DNA from: Bog-473 sp963741995
Lineage (GTDB): Bacteria; Actinomycetota; Acidimicrobiia; Acidimicrobiales; RAAP-2
Direction: 5' to 3'
NCBI GenBank assembly: GCA_963741995.1
Contig: CAVUKI010000008.1
Span: forward strand, 1 to 64,000
DNA: 64,000 nt
The notes below the pieces were generated by a model. The model made no database searches. It saw only the letters and a list, made by a program, of their open reading frames with translations, and had not been told where the DNA came from. Shown piece by piece: positions 24,316 to 33,247 of the stretch (within the stretch, counting starts at the first letter, position 1; every line of letters starts with the position of its first letter). The translations under genes and the position numbers were made by a program.

Positions 24316-25932
24316 ATGGCCAAGATCATCGCCTTCCAGGAGGACGCCCGCCGCGGCCTGGAGACCGGCATGAACAAGCTGGCGGACGCGGTCCGTGTGA
24401 CCCTCGGCCCGAAGGGCCGCAACGTGGTGCTCGACAAGAAGTGGGGCGCCCCGACGATCACCAATGACGGCGTGTCCATCGCCAAGGAGATCGACCTGGA
24501 GGACCCCTTCGAGAGGATCGGCGCCGAGCTGGTCAAGGAAGTGGCGAAGAAGACCGACGACGTGGCCGGTGACGGCACGACGACGGCGACCGTCCTGGCC
24601 TGGGCCATGGTCCGCGAGGGCCTGCGCAACGTCGCCGCCGGGGCCAACCCCATGGCGCTCAAGCGGGGCATCGAGGCCGCCGTCGAGATCGCCGTCGGTT
24701 CCATCCACGGCATCGCCAAGGAGACCGAGTCCAAGGGGCAGATCGCCCAGGTGGCCTCCATTTCGGCCGCCGACACCGAGATCGGCGAGATGATCTCCGA
24801 GGCCATCGACAAGGTCGGCCGTGACGGCGTCATCACCGTCGAGGAGTCGCAGACCTTCGGCATGGACATGGACCTCGTCGAGGGCATGCGCTTCGACAAG
24901 GGCTACATCGCCCCCTACTTCGTGACCGACCCCGAGCGGATGGAGGCCACCCTCGAGGACGCCTACGTGCTGCTGGTCGGCTCGAAGATCACGGCTGTCC
25001 GCGACCTGCTCCCCGTACTGGAGAAGGTCATCCAGAGTGGGAAGCCGCTGCTGATCATCGCCGAGGACGTCGAGGGCGAGGCCCTGGCCACCCTCGTGGT
25101 GAACAAGATCCGTGGCACCTTCCGCTCGGTTGCCGTCAAGGCGCCCGGCTTCGGCGAGCGCCGCAAGGCCATGCTGCAGGACATCGCCATCCTCACCGGC
25201 GGCCAGGTCGTCACCGAGGAGGTCGGCCTCAAGCTGGAGAACGTGACCCTCGACCTGCTCGGTACCGCCCGCAAGGTCGTCATCACCAAGGACGAGACCA
25301 CCATTGTCGAGGGTGCCGGCACCGAGTCGGACATCAAGGGCCGCATCAACCAGATCAAGACCGAGATCGAGAACACCGACTCGGACTACGACCGCGAGAA
25401 GCTCCAGGAGCGTCTGGCCAAGCTGTCCGGCGGTGTGGCCGTGATCAAGGTCGGGGCCGCCACCGAGGTGGAGCTCAAGGAGAAGAAGCACCGGATCGAG
25501 GACGCCGTCTCGACGACGAAGGCCGCCATCGAAGAGGGTGTCGTGCCCGGCGGTGGGGTTGCCCTGCTGCGGGCCCAGACCGCCATCTACGAGGGGGCCG
25601 ACAAGCTCGAGGGCGACGAGGCCACCGGAGCCCGCATCGTGGGCAAGGCCGTGGAAGAGCCGCTCAAGCAGATCGCGGTGAATGCCGGCCTCGAGGGCGG
25701 GGTCATCGTGGAGAAGGTGCGCAACCTGAAGGGCTCCCACGGACTCAACGCCGCCACCGGCGAGTACGAGGACCTCTTCAAGACCGGTGTGATCGACGCC
25801 GCCAAGGTGACCCGTTCTGCCCTGCAGAATGCGGCCTCCATCGCGGCGCTGTTCCTCACCACCGAAGCGGTCATCGTCGACAAGCCCGAGGAAGATGCGC
25901 CCGCCATGCCCGGTGGGATGGACGACTACTAG
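24316..25932 (+). CDS. groEL: Chaperonin GroEL (Hsp60)
   Basis: 538 aa, full length. MAKIIAFQEDARRGLETG, VTLGPKGRNVVLDKKWG, the ATP-site GDGTTTATVLA, the apical-domain region, and the C-terminal PGGGVALLRA. It ends EDAPAMPGGMDDY, a short GGM tail. GGAGG lies ten bases before the ATG and a perfect CIRCE is upstream, so heat-shock repression by HrcA is expected. No groES is adjacent, so this is a stand-alone groEL, as actinobacteria often have in addition to groESL. Confidence 0.97.
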   Translation: MAKIIAFQEDARRGLETGMNKLADAVRVTLGPKGRNVVLDKKWGAPTITNDGVSIAKEIDLEDPFERIGAELVKEVAKKTDDVAGDGTTTATVLAWAMVREGLRNVAAGANPMALKRGIEAAVEIAVGSIHGIAKETESKGQIAQVASISAADTEIGEMISEAIDKVGRDGVITVEESQTFGMDMDLVEGMRFDKGYIAPYFVTDPERMEATLEDAYVLLVGSKITAVRDLLPVLEKVIQSGKPLLIIAEDVEGEALATLVVNKIRGTFRSVAVKAPGFGERRKAMLQDIAILTGGQVVTEEVGLKLENVTLDLLGTARKVVITKDETTIVEGAGTESDIKGRINQIKTEIENTDSDYDREKLQERLAKLSGGVAVIKVGAATEVELKEKKHRIEDAVSTTKAAIEEGVVPGGGVALLRAQTAIYEGADKLEGDEATGARIVGKAVEEPLKQIAVNAGLEGGVIVEKVRNLKGSHGLNAATGEYEDLFKTGVIDAAKVTRSALQNAASIAALFLTTEAVIVDKPEEDAPAMPGGMDDY

Positions 25933-26035
25933 ACCGGCACCCAGCTGGTCCGGGATGGGGCTGTCACCCCGTTGCCACGGTGCTGCAACAGCCCGGGGTG
26001 ACACTGGGACAGCCTCACCCCCAACCGAGGCTGAA

Positions 26036-26069
26036 ACAGTGCGCCCGGCCGTCAGGCCGGGCGCACTGT
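26036..26069. terminator. Strong hairpin terminator after groEL
   Basis: A perfect 15-bp stem (ACAGTGCGCCCGGCC / GGCCGGGCGCACTGT) with loop GTCA, about 100 bp beyond the groEL stop. There is no T-tract, as is common in GC-rich actinobacteria. The 25933-26035 stretch before it has no gene. Confidence 0.7.
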
Positions 26070-26123
26070 GCATTCGGGGACGACCGTGCTTTCGGGCACG
26101 AGTGGCTTCTCTACACTGACGGC

Positions 26124-26798
26124 GTGGCCCTGACCCCGACGACCGGCTGGGGTGTCCTCCACCTCTTCTGCCGGCTGACGCCTGATTTCGACGCCAACGC
26201 CCTCCGGAAAGCCCTCAGCGCCGCCGAGGCGGACGGCTTCCAGGTGGTCCCGGTGGCGCTCCTCGGCCACAAGGCGGACCTGGGCCTGATGGCGCTCGGG
26301 TCGGACATCTGGCGGCTGCGCCGCCTCCAGACGGAGATCGTGGGATCGGGTCTGGTCGCCGTCGAGTCCTATGTCTCGTTGACCGAGGTCTCCGAGTATG
26401 CCGCCGGGGTCCCCGAAGAGATGCGCCAGGCCCGGCTCTTCCCGCAGTTGCCACCCGAAGGCAAGGCCGCTTTCTGCTTCTATCCCATGAGCAAACGCCG
26501 CGGCGAGCGCGACAACTGGTACTCCTTGGACTTCGAGGCCCGCAAGGAGTTGATGATGGGCCACGGCAAGGTGGGGCGGACCTTCCACGGCCGCGTGCTC
26601 CAGGTCATCACGGGGTCAACCGGGCTCGACGACTACGAATGGGGCGTCACCCTCTTCGGGACCCATCCCGACGACCTCAAGGACTGCGTCTACGAGATGC
26701 GATTCGACGAGGCCTCCGCCCTCTATGCCGAATTCGGCCCCTTCTACACGGGCATGGTCGGTGCGCTCGACGACGTGCTGTCGGCCCTGGGCAACTGA
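26124..26798 (+). CDS. hemQ: Coproheme decarboxylase (HemQ, chlorite-dismutase family)
   Basis: About 224 aa from GTG 26124. FYPMSKRRGERDNWYSL carries the YxxxK residues typical of actinobacterial HemQ, and MMGHGKVGRTFHGRV includes the proximal heme His region. HemQ converts coproheme III to heme b in the coproporphyrin-dependent pathway of monoderm bacteria. The reading frame is open back to 25980, but the earlier part runs through the terminator hairpin and is rejected. larE starts four bases after its stop. Confidence 0.88.
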   Translation: MALTPTTGWGVLHLFCRLTPDFDANALRKALSAAEADGFQVVPVALLGHKADLGLMALGSDIWRLRRLQTEIVGSGLVAVESYVSLTEVSEYAAGVPEEMRQARLFPQLPPEGKAAFCFYPMSKRRGERDNWYSLDFEARKELMMGHGKVGRTFHGRVLQVITGSTGLDDYEWGVTLFGTHPDDLKDCVYEMRFDEASALYAEFGPFYTGMVGALDDVLSALGN

Positions 26799-26802
26799 AC
26801 TC

Positions 26803-27657
26803 GTGACCGTCACCGCCGTGACCGCGACCACGACCGCTTCGACCGCCTCCCTCGAAGACCTCAAGCGGGCGTTGCGTCGCCTGGGGCGCGTGGTGGTGGC
26901 GTTCAGCGGCGGCGTCGATTCGTCGCTCCTGGCCAAGGTGGCGCAGGACGCGCTCGGGCGCCACGCGGTGCTCTGCGCGACGGCGCTGTCGCCATCCCTG
27001 GCCGGTGCGGAGGAGGCGGACTGCCGGGCCCTGGCAGAGGAGTGGGACCTGCGCTGGGTCGGGGTGCCGACCAACGAGATGGAGGACGCGGTCTACGTGG
27101 CCAATGGCCCCGACCGCTGCGCCCGCTGCAAGACCGCGCTGATGGATGTCGTGGGCCCGCTGGCCGCCGCCGAAGGTGCGACAGTCGTGCTCGGAGTGAA
27201 TGTCAGCGACCTGGGCGACCACCGACCGGGCCAGGCCGCGGCCGCGGCGGCCGGCGCCGCCTTCCCGCTGGTCGAAGCGGGCTTCACCAAGGACGACATC
27301 CGGCACTGGTCCCGGGAGCTCGGGCTGCGCACCTGGGACAAGCCCGCCGCGGCCTGCCTGGCCTCGCGCCTGCCCTACGGCACGCCGGTCACCCTGGGTC
27401 GGCTGGCCGCCGTGGAGGCGGCCGAGTCGGCGCTGCACGCCCTCGGATTCGGGCAGTTACGCGTGCGCCACCACGGTGACGCCGCCCGCCTGGAGGTGGA
27501 GCCCGCCGTGTTGGCCGAAGTGGTGGACCGCCGTGACGAAGTCGTGGCGGCCGTCCGCTCCGCAGGGTTCCGCTTCGTTGCGCTGGACCTGGAAGGCTTC
27601 CGGTCCGGCAGCCTGAACCGCGGCCTGCCGACGGGGTCGAGCGAGGCGGAGCCGTGA
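26803..27657 (+). CDS. larE: LarE-like ATP-dependent sulfur transferase
   Basis: 284 aa from GTG 26803. PP-loop FSGGVDSSLLAKV, then DRCARCK and the KPAAACLASRLPYG motif containing the sulfur-donor Cys position. The extra CxxC pair with the AACLASR Cys makes a three-Cys set, as in LarE proteins proposed to hold a [4Fe-4S] cluster rather than to sacrifice one Cys. LarE thiolates the pyridinium dicarboxylate made by LarB for the nickel-pincer cofactor. larB and larC lie at 37-39 kb; no larA is in the window. Confidence 0.88.
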   Translation: MTVTAVTATTTASTASLEDLKRALRRLGRVVVAFSGGVDSSLLAKVAQDALGRHAVLCATALSPSLAGAEEADCRALAEEWDLRWVGVPTNEMEDAVYVANGPDRCARCKTALMDVVGPLAAAEGATVVLGVNVSDLGDHRPGQAAAAAAGAAFPLVEAGFTKDDIRHWSRELGLRTWDKPAAACLASRLPYGTPVTLGRLAAVEAAESALHALGFGQLRVRHHGDAARLEVEPAVLAEVVDRRDEVVAAVRSAGFRFVALDLEGFRSGSLNRGLPTGSSEAEP

Positions 27658-27899
27658 GCGAGGTCCGGGTCAAGGTGAAGCTGACGTTCCCCGAGTCCGA
27701 GGTCCGGCGGGCCGTCCTGGCCACCCTGGTACGCCAGTTCGACGTGGACCCCGACATCCGCCGGGCCGACGTGGAGGAACACCGGGGCTGGCTCGTGTGC
27801 GAAATGGACGGTCAGTCGGCTCAGGTGGACGCCGCGCTCGACTGGCTGCGCGGCGAAGGCATCACCGTCGACCTGCTGGGGGACGTCCTGGAGGGCTGA
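27654..27899 (+). CDS. NIL-domain protein
   Basis: 81 aa, ATG overlapping the larE stop (GTGAGC context). KVKLTFPESEVRRAVLATLVRQFDVD and ADVEEHRGWLVCEMDG match the ferredoxin-like NIL domain found at the C-terminus of methionine ABC-transporter ATPases and as small stand-alone proteins. Stand-alone NIL proteins have been linked to sulfur-amino-acid sensing or transfer. The coupling to larE suggests a helper role in sulfur transfer, but this is inference. Confidence 0.82.
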   Translation: MSEVRVKVKLTFPESEVRRAVLATLVRQFDVDPDIRRADVEEHRGWLVCEMDGQSAQVDAALDWLRGEGITVDLLGDVLEG

Positions 27900-27920
27900 T
27901 CCCGGGTGGGCTCAGCCCTC
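27891..27920. terminator. Bidirectional terminator spanning two convergent stop codons
   Basis: Perfect 9-bp inverted repeat GAGGGCTGA / TCAGCCCTC separated by 12 bases. Its left arm contains the TGA of the NIL gene and its right arm the TGA of the minus-strand Cys protein gene, so one hairpin can end both convergent transcripts. Confidence 0.6.
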
Positions 27921-28100
27921 GTCGGGGTTCTGGGGCACGTGCCAGCCCGCCGAGGAGACCCGACGCGGCTCGTAGAACACGCACCCTTCGGGACAGGCGA
28001 AGGGGAGCGGCTCGTTGGCGTCGACCTTGCAGCGCTCCAGGCGTTCCCCCCGTGGCGTGGTCCGCATGACGTAATGGCGGCAATCCTCGTTGACGGACAC
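27912..28100 (-). CDS. Small four-Cys protein of unknown function
   Basis: 62 aa from GTG 28100: NEDCRHYVMRTTP, GERLERCK, NEPLPFACPEGCVFYEPR. Four Cys residues in C...C...C-x3-C spacing suggest a zinc ribbon or an iron-sulfur site. The sequence pattern is strongly structured and I believe related short actinobacterial proteins exist, but no function is known to me. It is convergent with the NIL gene and divergent from the Nudix gene 45 bp away, where its promoter must lie. Confidence 0.68.
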   Translation of the reverse strand: MSVNEDCRHYVMRTTPRGERLERCKVDANEPLPFACPEGCVFYEPRRVSSAGWHVPQNPDEG

Positions 28101-28145
28101 GGCCCCATTCTGGCCCAGGCGGCGGCTCGCGGTAGCGTCACGCTC

Positions 28146-28856
28146 GTGGACCCGAATTCCGACCGCGACGTCCCCCTCAAGACACTGCTGCGCTGGAGCG
28201 AAGCCCTCTCTGGCATCGCCCGCACGGGACTGGGCTTCACCGAGAGCCTCTACGAGCGTGAACGCTTCGAGGAGATCCTCAAGGTGGCGGCGGACATCCG
28301 CACCGAGGCGGACGGAGAAAATGAGGACCCTGACTATGCCGGAGGACTGGTCCAGGAGTGGATGGACACGGTCGGCAAGGGCGTGCCGGGCTACGTCACC
28401 CCCAAGGTGGCCGTCGGGGCCGCCGTGAGCAACGACAAGGGCGAGCTGCTGCTGATTCAGCGAGCCGACTCGGGTATCTGGCTGTACCCGACCGGGTGGT
28501 GCGATGTGGGGTATTCGGCGGCCGAGGTGGTCGTGAAGGAGGTGGAGGAGGAGACCGGCATCATCGCGGAGCCGGTGCGCCTCATCGCCGTCCTCGACGG
28601 TCTCCGGCTCGGCTTTACCCGGGTGCCGCTGTACTCGCTCCTCTTCTACTGCCAGGCGGTGGGCGGTGAGCTGGAGCCGCATCCCCTCGAGACGCGCGAT
28701 GTCGGCTGGTTCACGCGCGAGACGCTGCCCCAGCCACTGGTCGGGTCCGATCGTTGGGGCGACCACGTCTTCGCGGCCATCAATGGCGAGCGCCGTGACG
28801 TGCTCTACGACAGCGTGCGCCAACCGATGTGGCGGGGCGAGTCGACGACGTCGTGA
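28146..28856 (+). CDS. Nudix hydrolase with N-terminal accessory domain
   Basis: 236 aa from GTG 28146. An N-terminal helical region (PLKTLLRWSEALSGIARTGLGF ... RFEEILKVAADI), characteristic of the Nudix_N accessory domain, precedes the Nudix fold: KVAVGAAVSNDKGELLLIQR and the Nudix box GYSAAEVVVKEVEEETGI, where the usual Arg is Lys. Family members hydrolyse nucleoside-diphosphate-linked compounds such as ADP-ribose or NADH. The next gene (GNAT) overlaps its stop as GTGA. Confidence 0.85.
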   Translation: MDPNSDRDVPLKTLLRWSEALSGIARTGLGFTESLYERERFEEILKVAADIRTEADGENEDPDYAGGLVQEWMDTVGKGVPGYVTPKVAVGAAVSNDKGELLLIQRADSGIWLYPTGWCDVGYSAAEVVVKEVEEETGIIAEPVRLIAVLDGLRLGFTRVPLYSLLFYCQAVGGELEPHPLETRDVGWFTRETLPQPLVGSDRWGDHVFAAINGERRDVLYDSVRQPMWRGESTTS

Positions 28857-29293
28857 TCTCGGTCGAGGCCGCGGGCGCAGTCGACGACGACCTGTGCGCG
28901 GCGGTCGACCGTCTCGTTCCCCAGCTCTCCCGCTCCTCGCCTCCGCCCAGCCGCGCCATCCTGGAACGGATTGTGGCCGACGGCGCCACCACGCTGTTCG
29001 TGGCCCGGGGCGATGGCGGCATCGTGGGCATGCTGACGCTGGCGACCTTTCAGATCCCGACGGGGGTCCGGGCCTGGATCGAAGATGTCGTGGTCGACGG
29101 GACGGCCCGCGGGGCCGGGGTGGCGGCGGCCCTCGTGCAGGCCGCGCTCGAGCGCGCGACCGAGCTCGGGGCGCGCACAGTGGACCTCACCTCACGGCCC
29201 GACCGCGAGGCCGCCAACCGGCTTTACCTGCGCATGGGCTTCGAGACCCGTCAGACGAACGTCTATCGCAGGACGCTCGGATCTCCTGGCTAG
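28853..29293 (+). CDS. GNAT-family N-acetyltransferase
   Basis: About 146 aa from GTG 28853 (GTGA overlap with the Nudix gene). IEDVVVDGTARGAGVAAALV is the acetyl-CoA-binding motif A, with the R-x-x-G-x-A variation (ARGAGVAA), and NRLYLRMGFE is motif B. Substrate unknown. It is translationally coupled to the Nudix gene, so the pair may act on one metabolite. About 200 bp beyond it (29294-29496) hold no gene. Confidence 0.85.
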   Translation: MISVEAAGAVDDDLCAAVDRLVPQLSRSSPPPSRAILERIVADGATTLFVARGDGGIVGMLTLATFQIPTGVRAWIEDVVVDGTARGAGVAAALVQAALERATELGARTVDLTSRPDREAANRLYLRMGFETRQTNVYRRTLGSPG

Positions 29294-29496
29294 GACCTCT
29301 CGCCGGCGCCGCCGGCAGCTCGCGGTGCGACCGTGGAGACGTGATGAAACGGTGTGATCGGAGGACAGCCGCCCTTTCCTGCCGGTTCTCCTGGCCCGTG
29401 TCACCTTGCCAGGCCACTCCGAGCGGATCTGGACGCCGGCGCTCGTCCATCGCATCCGGAGCGACGAGCTGAGCCCCAAGGGTCACCTGAGCCCAC

Positions 29497-31254
29497 TCAC
29501 CCCATTGCCACGATCGGCGCGTCGAGCGCCAGGCCCCCGGTCGAGCCGTTGAAGACGGCGTCCCCATAGCTGAAGATGCCGCCGTCGGACGCGACGAGCC
29601 AGTAACCCCCGCCGTCAGGGAAGGGAGCCATGCCGACGATCGGCTTGGCAAGGGCGAGGGCGCCGGCGGAGCCGTCGAAGACGGCATCGCCGTAGTTGAA
29701 GATGCCGCCGTCGGAGGCGACGAGCCAGTAGCCGTGGCCCGACGTGCTCGAGGCCATGCCGACAATGGGCTTGTTGAGCGGCTGGCCGCCACGTGAACCG
29801 TAGAACGCAGCGTCGCCGTAACTGAAGATGCCGCCGTCGGAGGCGACGAGCCAGTAGCCCGCGCCGTCTGGGGTCGCGGCCATACCGACGATCGGCTTGT
29901 TGAGGTGGAGGGACCCAGTCGAACCATAGAAGTGTGCGTCGCCGTAGTTGAAGATGCCCCCGTCGGAGGCCACCACCCAATAGCCCCCGCCGTCAGGAGT
30001 GGCCGCCATGCCGACAATGGGCTTATTGAGATGGAGGGACCCAGCCGAGCCCTGGAACGCAGCGTCGCCGAAGCTGAAGATGCCGCCGTCGGACGCCACC
30101 TCCCAGTACCCACCCGCACCGGGAGTCTCGGCCATACCCACCATGGGGGCGTTGAGGTGCTGGCCGCCCATTGACCCCAGGAACGATTGGCAGAACGAGA
30201 AGACGCCGCCGTCGGAGGCCACCATGCGGTAGCCCGGTCCGAACCCGCAGTTGACGGCGGCGCCGAGTTGGCGGGCCTGCCCCGAATTGGGGTCGATCAT
30301 CAGCGCCGACTCGTCAACCGCTTCGAAGGCGCTGGCCGGCACCTCTTTGAGCTCGTTGACCAGCGAGGCTGGCCAGCTGTCGTCTGCCGTTCCACCGAAG
30401 TACCAGTTGGAGCCGTTGTCGGCCAGGATCAGGCCGTACTGCTGCATGGCGCGCAGCACCACCTGGGCCTGTGGCGAGTAGCCCGAGATGTCGTAGTCAG
30501 CCTTGAGCCGGAAGCGGGCACCCATGGGCGGCAGGTTCGGGTTGGAGGAGGTCCCCGCTTCGTGCCGGGCCGGCCACAGGTATGAAGTGTCCGTTGCTTC
30601 GGCCGTCATCCGGATGGCGTGGGTGATGACACCCGACTGCACCTCGTCGTAGCGCACGAGGCCCGGGAGGATCGGCAGGCCGGCCGCGTCGGCTGATGTC
30701 CATCCCGCCGGGCGGAGCGCGTTCGAGTTCAGATTCCAGATGGCACCCGAGCCGGCGGTCGAACCCGACCCGCTGTACTGCGCGTCGTAGAGCTCGTAGA
30801 GGGTGCAGGTCGCCGGGTTGACCATGATGGCGTGCCGGTCGCCCGTCGACTGCTGACCACCCTCAATCGGCGTGCTCGCACCGAAGGGGTAGGGCCCGGG
30901 ATCGCTCTCGTCGGCGTACTGGAACGTGATGGGCACCTCCGGCTGTGACGGCGACACCACTGTGTAGGGCATGCCGTAGGGATTGGAGGGATCGCCCGAG
31001 GGCCCGAAGTCGGGATGGAGGTCCGTCGTCCCGGAGTCCATGCTGGCCAGCCAGGCCGCGCTGTTCGGGTTGACCGGCAATCCGGCGACGGGCGTGTTCC
31101 AGACGTTGTCAGCCGGGAACATGGGGCAGTTGGGCGCGCCCGGGACGGGCGTGCCGGCCGACGCGGTCGTCGGCGACAGCCCGACAATGAGACCCAGCCA
31201 CATCACTCCGACCGCTACGAAGGCGATCGGTCCAGCGGACCTGCGTCGTCGCAC
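29497..31254 (-). CDS. Secreted protein with six 42-residue YWxVASDGGIF repeats
   Basis: 585 aa with a signal peptide (residues 1-33, ending TASAG). Residues ~34-335 form a domain starting PGAPNCPMFPADNVWNTPV, with WPARHEAG and DNGSNWYFGG, resembling secreted domains of unknown function. The C-terminal ~246 residues are six tandem repeats of GYWLVASDGGIFSYGDA...NKPIVGMAATPDG, a beta-rich pattern likely to build a propeller or solenoid. GGGAGGGG lies upstream of the GTG start. It is divergent from the MFS exporter at 31602. Probably an envelope or extracellular binding protein; function unknown. Confidence 0.75.
   Translation of the reverse strand: MRRRRSAGPIAFVAVGVMWLGLIVGLSPTTASAGTPVPGAPNCPMFPADNVWNTPVAGLPVNPNSAAWLASMDSGTTDLHPDFGPSGDPSNPYGMPYTVVSPSQPEVPITFQYADESDPGPYPFGASTPIEGGQQSTGDRHAIMVNPATCTLYELYDAQYSGSGSTAGSGAIWNLNSNALRPAGWTSADAAGLPILPGLVRYDEVQSGVITHAIRMTAEATDTSYLWPARHEAGTSSNPNLPPMGARFRLKADYDISGYSPQAQVVLRAMQQYGLILADNGSNWYFGGTADDSWPASLVNELKEVPASAFEAVDESALMIDPNSGQARQLGAAVNCGFGPGYRMVASDGGVFSFCQSFLGSMGGQHLNAPMVGMAETPGAGGYWEVASDGGIFSFGDAAFQGSAGSLHLNKPIVGMAATPDGGGYWVVASDGGIFNYGDAHFYGSTGSLHLNKPIVGMAATPDGAGYWLVASDGGIFSYGDAAFYGSRGGQPLNKPIVGMASSTSGHGYWLVASDGGIFNYGDAVFDGSAGALALAKPIVGMAPFPDGGGYWLVASDGGIFSYGDAVFNGSTGGLALDAPIVAMG
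29500..30240 (-). repeat. Tandem 126-bp coding repeats (about six units)
   Basis: The DNA of the repeat region of the secreted protein recurs in units of 126 bp, each including a variation of GCCGTCGGAGGCGACGAGCC on the plus strand. Middle units are most alike and the first and last most divergent, the usual sign of unequal exchange within an array. Confidence 0.75.
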
Positions 31255-31601
31255 GAAACGCCCCCCTCCCTACGTGAACGACCGTACCTGACAGAGCACG
31301 TCGGCCATGACGACCGACGCCGCGCGCACCAGACGTGGGACATCAGGCGCGTGTCGGTAGAGGCGTCGTCGCGGTCACGATCCTCCAGGTTTCGCGCAGC
31401 ACGGCCTGCTTCGAGCCTGATGCGGACACGAAACCGGCGGCGGAAGTGGCATGGCGTACGACAACGGGCAAACTAATCTCGAGAAGAACCCGAGACCGGT
31501 GACGGCCAACAGAATATGGATCGCCACGATGCGAGAGCCTCTCCTTTCCAGACCGACCCAGTTAGGGTCTTCGGAACAGAGTGATCCGGAGGGAGACGGC
31601 T
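31255..31601. other. Divergent promoter region
   Basis: About 350 bp between the secreted repeat protein (minus) and the MFS exporter (plus). It must hold both promoters. I see no clear operator, RNA gene or coding frame here; small overlapping frames lack starts or family likeness. Confidence 0.4.
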
Positions 31602-33143
31602 TTGAGCGGCAACGGTATGCAGGGCCGGAACTGGGTGCTCGCGGCGATGATCTTCGCGGTCTCCATGACATTCATCGATCAAACGATCGTGTCGATCGCG
31701 GTACCGAACATTCAGCGTGAACTCGGACTCACGTCGACCGGCGTGCAATGGGTGGTGAACGGTTACCTGATCTCTTTGGCTGCGCTCTTCGCCCTGGGGG
31801 GACGCCTGTCGGACATCTTCGGGCACACCAAGATGTGTGTGATCGGGGTCACTGTCTTCGTCGTGGCGTCGGCCATGTGCGGGCTGACGCCCAAGGGTTC
31901 AGGCGCGGAGGCGTGGATCGTCACCTTCCGCGTGGTCCAAGGTGCAGGCGGGGCGCTCATGTTCCCGGCCGCGCTCGCCATCGTGGTCAACACGTTCCCG
32001 CTACGGGAACGAGGGAAAGCCCTGGCGCTGTTCTTCGGCATCGCCGGAGGGCTCACGGCCGTTGGCCCGATTTTGGGGGGCTATCTCACCGAGTGGACCT
32101 GGCGCGCCATCTTCTGGGTGAACATCCCGGTCGCCCTTATCGCGCTTGTCCTCATCGCCGTGTCGAAGCCCAAGACGCAGTATCAGCGGGCCCCGATCGA
32201 CTACCGGGGCGCGGTGCTCATTGCGGCCGGTATCGGCCTGAGCATCTTCGGTCTGCAGCAGTCGGTCCCCTGGGGATGGAGCAATCCCTTGACCTGGGTC
32301 TGCATCATTGCCGGCCTGGCCATCATCGGTCTCTTCGTCCTCCTCGAGGCGCGTACGGAATCGCCGCTGATCAATGTCGAGATCTTCCGGATCAGGCCGT
32401 TCGCGATGGAGAACCTCGTCTTGTTGATCGCCATGATGGCCTTCATCCCCGTCTTCTTCTTCGCCAGCGAGTACGCGCAGATCGCCCTGCACGACTCCGC
32501 CTCGGGTGCGGGCATCTTCCTCTTGTTCTTCTTCATCGGCTTCGTCGTCGCGGCCCAAGTCGGGGGCCGGATGCTCGACCGGGAGGGAGCCAAGCGGGCC
32601 GTGGTCATCGGCTGCGCCATCGCGGCCGTCGGCTTCGGCCTGTGGGCCTCCAAGGTCACGACGCTCTCCTTTTCGAAGCAGCAGATCTGGGTCATTGTGG
32701 CCGGCGCCGGTATGGGGATGATGCTCGGTCCGGCGAACACAGACGCCGTGAACCGGGCGGGGAACCTCTCCTACGGGGAGGCGACCGGCATCACCCAGAC
32801 GATCCGGAACTTCGGTGCCAGCCTGGGGCTGGCCGCACTCGGGACCATTCTCCTCTTCAACTACCGGTCGCACCTCACCACGTCGCTCGAGAAGATGGGC
32901 GACCCGAACGCCGTCGCCGAGGCCAACCACATCACACAGAGCCAGCAGGGCAGCGGCGCGGTGAACTCCATTCCGCATTTCGTCTCGCTCTCCTTCGCCC
33001 AGGCCACTGAGACGGTGCTGTACGTCATGTGCGGGATCATGGCCTTCGCCGCAGTCGTCGCGCTCTTCGGCCTGCAACGGGGCCGCCAGGAGGTGGCGCC
33101 GGTCGAGGACGGGACCGTTCCCTCGACCGCAGGGACCACCTGA
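31602..33143 (+). CDS. MFS exporter of the EmrB/QacA (DHA2) family
   Basis: About 513 aa with 14 predicted membrane spans. MTFIDQTIVSIAVPNIQREL is the DHA2 motif D1 region, GGRLSDIFGHTKM is motif A, and GPILGGYLTEWTWRAIFWVN is motif C/5. Start is TTG 31602, six bases after GGAGGGA, preferred to the internal ATG 31638. These proton-driven pumps export drugs or lipophilic compounds. No TetR regulator is adjacent, so the substrate and control are unclear. Confidence 0.9.
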   Translation: MSGNGMQGRNWVLAAMIFAVSMTFIDQTIVSIAVPNIQRELGLTSTGVQWVVNGYLISLAALFALGGRLSDIFGHTKMCVIGVTVFVVASAMCGLTPKGSGAEAWIVTFRVVQGAGGALMFPAALAIVVNTFPLRERGKALALFFGIAGGLTAVGPILGGYLTEWTWRAIFWVNIPVALIALVLIAVSKPKTQYQRAPIDYRGAVLIAAGIGLSIFGLQQSVPWGWSNPLTWVCIIAGLAIIGLFVLLEARTESPLINVEIFRIRPFAMENLVLLIAMMAFIPVFFFASEYAQIALHDSASGAGIFLLFFFIGFVVAAQVGGRMLDREGAKRAVVIGCAIAAVGFGLWASKVTTLSFSKQQIWVIVAGAGMGMMLGPANTDAVNRAGNLSYGEATGITQTIRNFGASLGLAALGTILLFNYRSHLTTSLEKMGDPNAVAEANHITQSQQGSGAVNSIPHFVSLSFAQATETVLYVMCGIMAFAAVVALFGLQRGRQEVAPVEDGTVPSTAGTT

Positions 33144-33247
33144 CCCGTTCGGGTGAGTCCCGATGCCGCGCTGCGGGACCGGGCCTGTCGTAACCTCATA
33201 CCGGCGTTGCCGTCTCAGTCTCGACGGTCCGACTGGAGGAGGCGGGC

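Noticed and set aside
24280..26073. 597-aa minus-strand frame opposite groEL
   Set aside because: Pure shadow of the GC-rich groEL codons with no domain likeness.
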